Part shown: positions 6,118-9,481 of the stretch, in pieces
Position numbering within the stretch: position 1 is the first letter of the stretch
How the letters are laid out: every line of letters begins with the position of its first letter
NCBI GenBank assembly: GCA_964523735.1
Contig: CAZFYZ010000139.1
Location: forward strand, 1-9,481
Length of the DNA: 9,481 nucleotides
Source of the DNA: CAZFYZ01 sp964523735
Lineage (GTDB): Bacteria > Armatimonadota > UBA5829
Direction of reading: 5' to 3'
Notes under the pieces: generated by a model
What the model was told of the DNA's origin: nothing
The model's database searches: none
The model's input: the letters and a program-made list of their open reading frames with translations, nothing else
Translations under genes and position numbers: made by a program

Positions 6118-6358
6118 TGGTAGAGGCTTTGTGAACCATCACGGCGTCGGAGACGCCGACTACAGCGTGACAAGGCCTGTAGTGGGGTTCTCTGAACCCC
6201 CCCGGCGTCGGAGACGCCGACTACAGCGTGACGAGGCCTGTAGCGGGGTTCTCTGAACCCCTCGGCGTCGGAGACGCCGGCTACAACGCGCACATGGCCT
6301 GTAGTGGGGTTCTCTGAACCCCCCCGGCGTCGGAGACGCCGGCTACAGCGTGGCGAGG
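6118..6358. repeat. Four tandem copies of a ~61-bp palindromic repeat
   Basis: Copies lie at about 6118-6175 (decayed left half), 6176-6236, 6237-6297 and 6298-6358. A full unit has CCTGTAG, then the perfect hairpin GGGGTTC-TCT-GAACCCC, a short C run, a second perfect hairpin GGCGTC-GGA-GACGCC, then CTACAG and a variable tail of about 10 bases. CTGTAG and CTACAG are complementary, so each unit can close into a three-way junction with two 3-nt-loop hairpins. In the second copy these elements are at 6177-6182, 6184-6200, 6204-6218 and 6221-6226. There are no unique spacers and no open frame worth calling. It resembles REP/MITE-like palindromic repeats. The last copy overlaps the 3' end of the YqgF-like gene. 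Confidence 0.93.
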
Positions 6359-6759
6359 TAACGTTCGGCGAGGATGATCGCGACATAGTCGTCGTAGGCG
6401 CGATCGGGAACTTGCAGGGAGACGGGAATAAGCTTTCGCAGTCCGCGTGGGGGATTCTCTGCGAAGAAGCGCTTGCGAGCCAGGAGAGTCGTGTCTCTCT
6501 CATCAACCGTAACAACAGGAGCTTGACGGCGATCAGTCAGAAGCCGCTCGATTTCCGCGGAGTTGGTGCCATTGCCCAAGACGATGGCTGCGAGCGTATG
6601 GCAGGCTGCAAGATCGGCAACGATGGCGGGTATGTGGGCGAGTTCGACAACCTGGCGGTGATGGACCTTGAGGAGGTCGTGGTCGAGACTGACAACGGCC
6701 ACGCCGCATTTGCTCCGACCGGGGTCGATGGCTAGAACAGTTGGTATCCCCCCGCTCAT
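6343..6759 (-). CDS. YqgF/RuvX-like RNase H-fold protein
   Basis: This 138-residue protein has the RuvC/YqgF arrangement of the RNase H fold. VLAIDPGRSKCGVAVV (residues 8-23) carries the first catalytic Asp (D12). VLGNGT (60-65) is the second strand and loop, VTVDERDTT (83-91) matches the YqgF DER-TT motif, and YDDYVAIILAERYL (122-135) gives the C-terminal acidic helix. YqgF (RuvX) is known to process pre-16S rRNA 5' ends; related proteins cut branched DNA. The first motif reads DPGRSKCG, intermediate between RuvC (DPG) and YqgF (DxGxxRxG), so the substrate is uncertain. The frame opens at 6828, but ATG at 6757-6759 overlaps the DUF3084 stop as ATGA, is followed by the family N-terminus, and is preferred. 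The stop TAG (6343-6345) and last codons lie inside a palindromic repeat copy, so the C-terminal end may have been reshaped by it. Confidence 0.8.
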   Translation of the reverse strand: MSGGIPTVLAIDPGRSKCGVAVVSLDHDLLKVHHRQVVELAHIPAIVADLAACHTLAAIVLGNGTNSAEIERLLTDRRQAPVVTVDERDTTLLARKRFFAENPPRGLRKLIPVSLQVPDRAYDDYVAIILAERYLATL

Positions 6760-8216
6760 TCGGTCTTGGTCACGCTGAAGCGCATGTTGGTCATGCTCAG
6801 CGGTCCTGCGGCGTGGACATCCGCACAAGCGTAGGCCTCGACCGTCACTCGAGTCCCCTGCGCCTTCACCTGGTCCACTACCGCCATCAGCCCCTCGACC
6901 TGAGTGCGTGGGTCGGCTCCCAGACTGGCTCGCGGGTCTGGGTTCGAGACGGGGATGATACCGGCCTTGAGACCAGCCACGCTGACCTCGTTCTGCAGGA
7001 AAGCGATGACAGCGAGCAGCACACGCCCTTCCGAGAGTCGCCCGTTGAGGGTGGTGGAAGCGATGAGGTCGCCTTTGCGGTAAACGAGCTTGTTATAATG
7101 CGGAACGAACTTGATCGGCACCTGCTCACCGGCCAGTGAGTTGCCTATGCACACGACACGAAGCAGGGTATCGGGAGTATTGAGGGCTCCTCGCGCAATC
7201 AGCCGAGAAGTCTGATCCACCCACGAGCTCTCAGGCATCGGGACCGATCTCTGCCCGTCAATGACAAACTGCGGGAGTATGATGGCCCTGCCGTTTGGGC
7301 CAGAGCCGGCTCCTGCCTTGGCGGCTCTGTCGCTGGCGAGGTCGAGTACAGAGTACACGTCGCCCCTGATCGCAAACAGAGATTGTCTTGGCGAGACCAC
7401 TCCACGGTATATCTCGTCGCCCTGCCTGAACCTTATATCGCCTCCAAAAAGCTGCGTCGCCTGCTGCTCGTAAGCCATCGCCTCTCGCCCGGTCTTTACC
7501 AGCGCCTGCTGGGTCAGATCAAGGGCAGCGTTCAGCTCCTTGAGGGCCTTGTCCATCTGGTCAACCGCCGCCTGCTTCTCGACGACAAGCTTCTGGGTGT
7601 TCTTCAGGTCGGCCTGCGCTTGTTTCAGGTCAGCTCTGGCCTTGTCGCGGGCGCCTTGCGCGATCTTCAGCTCCGCCTTGCGTGCGTTTAACTCCGCAGT
7701 GGCGGCCTGGCTCGTCCTCTTGAGGTCTGCGAGCTGCTTCTCCTGGATCGCGATCTGCCGCGTGCGCGCGGCGATGTCATTCTCAAGCCGCTTGACAGTC
7801 TCCGCGGCCTTCTTCTGCGCCTGGGCGGCCTTGATTTGGGCCTCCACCGCCTTAAGCCTCTCCTCTTCGGCCTGAGCGACCTGATCCTGGAGCTTCTTGA
7901 CATGCACCCCCAGCAGCTTGCTCTGCGCAGCCAGCGACTTGTTGTCCTTGGAGAGCTTCTTGTTCTGAGCGAGGATGCGGTCGCCCTCGACCCATAGGCG
8001 GTTGAAGTCGTGATTGACGCGGATAAGAGTGCTGAGAGTTAGGGCGGCGATGAGCATCCCGGTGAGAGCAGTAACAATATAGGCCGTGTGCTTCGGCCGC
8101 AGCTTCCACAGCGTGAGGCGCTTCTTGCCCATGGATCGGCCCAACAGATCGCCGAAGTAGGCAATGAAGCCCGAGACCATTATTAAGATCGCCGCAAAGA
8201 GAAGTGAGTATTTCAT
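6756..8216 (-). CDS. DUF3084-family membrane coiled-coil protein
   Basis: The 486-residue protein begins with a transmembrane helix (about 4-24). A basic cytoplasmic-type loop GKKRLTLWKLRPKHTAYIVT then leads to a second helix (about 45-66). This N-terminal block is the hallmark of DUF3084 proteins known from Cyanobacteria. A very long Ala/Lys/Gln/Glu-rich coiled coil (about 70-255) follows, then a folded C-terminal domain (about 256-486: RFRQGDEIYRGVVSP, LLRVVCIGNSLAGEQVPIKF, LSEGRVLLAVIAFLQNEV). The biochemical function is unknown; the layout suggests a membrane-anchored scaffold, perhaps in the envelope. The start ATG 8214-8216 matches the family N-terminus but has no Shine-Dalgarno, because a long inverted repeat ends 4 nt before it. 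It follows the LptF/G gene and is coupled to yqgF by an ATGA overlap. Confidence 0.9.
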   Translation of the reverse strand: MKYSLLFAAILIMVSGFIAYFGDLLGRSMGKKRLTLWKLRPKHTAYIVTALTGMLIAALTLSTLIRVNHDFNRLWVEGDRILAQNKKLSKDNKSLAAQSKLLGVHVKKLQDQVAQAEEERLKAVEAQIKAAQAQKKAAETVKRLENDIAARTRQIAIQEKQLADLKRTSQAATAELNARKAELKIAQGARDKARADLKQAQADLKNTQKLVVEKQAAVDQMDKALKELNAALDLTQQALVKTGREAMAYEQQATQLFGGDIRFRQGDEIYRGVVSPRQSLFAIRGDVYSVLDLASDRAAKAGAGSGPNGRAIILPQFVIDGQRSVPMPESSWVDQTSRLIARGALNTPDTLLRVVCIGNSLAGEQVPIKFVPHYNKLVYRKGDLIASTTLNGRLSEGRVLLAVIAFLQNEVSVAGLKAGIIPVSNPDPRASLGADPRTQVEGLMAVVDQVKAQGTRVTVEAYACADVHAAGPLSMTNMRFSVTKTE

Positions 8217-8220
8217 GTCA

Positions 8221-8290
8221 GGTGTTAGGTGTCAGGTGTTGGGTGTTGGGAAACGCCACATCCGACACCCAACACCTGACACCTGACACC
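8221..8290. repeat. 26-bp near-perfect inverted repeat made of 7-bp units
   Basis: Bases 8221-8246 pair with 8265-8290 with a single mismatch (8226/8285), around an 18-nt centre. The left arm is itself a tandem heptamer, (A/G)GGTGT(T/C) four times from 8220 to 8247; the right arm carries the complementary heptamers. It fills almost the whole gap between the permease stop (8297-8299) and the DUF3084 start (8214-8216). No T-run follows on the minus strand, so it is a poor intrinsic terminator. It looks like a small non-autonomous palindromic element. Confidence 0.95.
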
Positions 8291-8296
8291 ATTCTA

Positions 8297-9421
8297 CTAC
8301 TTTGCTGCTCGCCTCACCAGAGCGATGGCACAGACGACGCTGATCACGTTGGCGGCGAAGGCCCCCACTATGGGAGGAACCATTCCCTGCGTTGCAAGAG
8401 ACGATGTGTTGCTCCATAGCAACCAGTAAACAAGTATAACCAGCACGCTCAGCGCGAAACCCATGCTTGATGTGCTTCGGTGCCGCCTGATCCCCAATGG
8501 CGTGGCAAGCATCGCGAACATCAGGCTGGCCAGCGGAAACGCCAGCCGGTTCCACATATTGACCTCCAGCTTCCTGATCTGGTCCTGAGGCCTGTCCGGG
8601 TGCTCGCGCTGGTATGCTACCAACTCTCTGAGCTCGGCGAAACTGAGCTGGTCAGTGCCCTTCATTGTACTTCTCTGCATGAGACCGAACTGATCGGGTC
8701 CCTGGCTGATGTCTTCTTCTCGCGTCTGGAATCCGCTGAATGTCTCCACCGCGCCGGAGGGAGTACCGAGGCTCTGCCACCATCCATCGTGGAGCCGCCA
8801 GCGAAACTTCTTGGAGTTATCGACAACCCCCGCCCACTCCGCCTTAGGCGCGTGGAGAACCGCAACCGGTGCTCCCTGCGACGAAAAGTGCGTAATCGTC
8901 ACATTCCGCAGGGCATTGGTTTTGAGGTCCATCCCTCCCTTGACAAAGATCAGGATGTTAGCGTCATCATCTCGCACAACAAAAGGCGTGTCCTGCGGAG
9001 CCTCGCGCCTGAGGATCTCGGCTTCGACCTGCTGGTAACGCAGGAATGCACGGGGGGTTATGGTCTCGTTCAACGCAATAGACCCGGCGCTCACCAGGAT
9101 GCCCATCACGGTGATCGGGGCAGCAACGCGATAGAGGCTGACTCCGCCGGCGTAGAGCGCGACGATCTCGCTGTCCCCCGATAGCCTTCCCATCGCCATC
9201 AGCACCGCCAGCAGAGCAGACATCGGCAGCGTGTAGAACATGATCGTCGGCAAAACCAGGATTACGATATGGATGGCGGTCATCACCGACATCCCATCCG
9301 CGATCCAGTCCGTTAGGCGCTTGATGTAGGTCGCCGCAAAGAAGACGGAGGTGAACGCCGCGACACCGAAGACGAACGGGCCGACGAGTTCGCGCAGGAT
9401 CAGCCTATCGACCTGCTTCAT
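8297..9421 (-). CDS. LptF/LptG (YjgP/YjgQ)-family lipopolysaccharide export permease
   Basis: This 374-residue protein has the LptF/G layout. It opens with MKQVDRLILRELVGPFVFGV, where the family's amphipathic start precedes TM1 (about 15-33). TM2 (about 47-70, with LPTIMFYTLPMSALLAVLMA) is followed by the conserved GRLSGDSEIVALYAGGVS coupling helix, and TM3 spans about 97-118. A periplasmic beta-rich domain (about 120-280) precedes three C-terminal helices (about 292-310 with FPLASLMFAMLATPLGI, 319-336, 347-370). LptF and LptG form the membrane part of the LptB2FG transporter that extracts LPS for transport to the outer membrane. Only one such gene is in view; whether it is LptF, LptG or a homodimeric version cannot be told. 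ATG at 9421 follows AGAGGT. It likely forms an operon with the DUF3084 and YqgF-like genes. Confidence 0.92.
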   Translation of the reverse strand: MKQVDRLILRELVGPFVFGVAAFTSVFFAATYIKRLTDWIADGMSVMTAIHIVILVLPTIMFYTLPMSALLAVLMAMGRLSGDSEIVALYAGGVSLYRVAAPITVMGILVSAGSIALNETITPRAFLRYQQVEAEILRREAPQDTPFVVRDDDANILIFVKGGMDLKTNALRNVTITHFSSQGAPVAVLHAPKAEWAGVVDNSKKFRWRLHDGWWQSLGTPSGAVETFSGFQTREEDISQGPDQFGLMQRSTMKGTDQLSFAELRELVAYQREHPDRPQDQIRKLEVNMWNRLAFPLASLMFAMLATPLGIRRHRSTSSMGFALSVLVILVYWLLWSNTSSLATQGMVPPIVGAFAANVISVVCAIALVRRAAK

Positions 9422-9481
9422 CGGGACCTCTTGTCTCGGAAACGGGCTCCGGGTGATCCTCCATCATCGTGATCTCGGTGC
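9405..9481 (-). CDS. 3' tail of an upstream gene (partial, unidentified)
   Basis: On the minus strand one frame stays open from the window edge to TAG at 9405-9407, ending TEITMMEDHPEPVSETRGPD then EAGR. Its codons mostly end in G or C, as in the neighbouring genes, whereas the frame ending at the ATGA overlap (TGA at 9418-9420) has poor third-position GC. It would overlap the permease start by 17 bp. About 25 residues are visible, too few to assign a family; a partner such as LptB would fit the context but is not shown. Confidence 0.4.
   Translation of the reverse strand, partial: TEITMMEDHPEPVSETRGPDEAGR

Noticed and set aside
6118..6358. CRISPR array
   Set aside because: Units are contiguous with near-identical content throughout and only a short variable tail; there are no unique spacers and no cas genes.
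5958..6515. 185-residue minus-strand open frame over the repeat array
   Set aside because: It arises from translated repeats and the wrong frame of the YqgF-like gene; composition is Arg/Ser-rich and no motif is present.
8480..9184. 234-residue plus-strand open frame opposite the LPS permease
   Set aside because: It is an antisense shadow of a well-supported LptF/G-family gene, with no recognisable protein features.

Overview
The window looks like a piece of a moderately GC-rich, didermic bacterial chromosome. Every gene I can support lies on the minus strand, so transcription runs from high to low coordinates. An outer membrane is implied by an LptF/LptG-family lipopolysaccharide permease and by a large SLH-domain, coiled-coil, beta-barrel porin. 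SLH porins, a single LptF/G-type gene and a DUF3084-YqgF pair recall Cyanobacteria and, even more, Armatimonadota-like bacteria. That placement is an inference from gene families, not a proven assignment.

Right-hand block (9481 to about 6343): the 3' tail of an unidentified gene overlaps an LptF/G-family permease. A DUF3084 membrane coiled-coil protein follows, then a small RuvC-fold YqgF-like protein joined to it by an ATGA stop/start overlap. The whole gap between the permease and DUF3084 is a near-perfect 26-bp inverted repeat built of 7-bp units. It ends 4 nt before the DUF3084 start codon and leaves no visible ribosome binding site.

Middle block (about 6358 to 3751): four copies of a roughly 61-bp palindromic repeat (one decayed) follow yqgF, and the first one transcribed supplies its stop codon. 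Next comes a strong sigma70-type promoter with an extended -10 element, a leader of about 220 nt with extra Shine-Dalgarno-like sequences and a possible RBS-masking hairpin, the SLH porin gene, and a textbook intrinsic terminator.

Left-hand block (3750 to 1): a second good promoter directly follows the terminator and drives tRNA-Ala(GGC). With no terminator visible after it, a signal-peptide/one-TM protein of unknown function and three consecutive PilT-family ATPase genes follow (the last cut by the window edge). The central pilT very probably starts at a TTG codon behind a leader with two perfect hairpins. The three ATPases would act at the cytoplasmic base of a type IV pilus, powering retraction or twitching.

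I found no clear defence system, transposase, CRISPR array or integrated element. The most unusual parts are the regulatory and repeat architecture and the tRNA/unknown-protein/triple-PilT unit.
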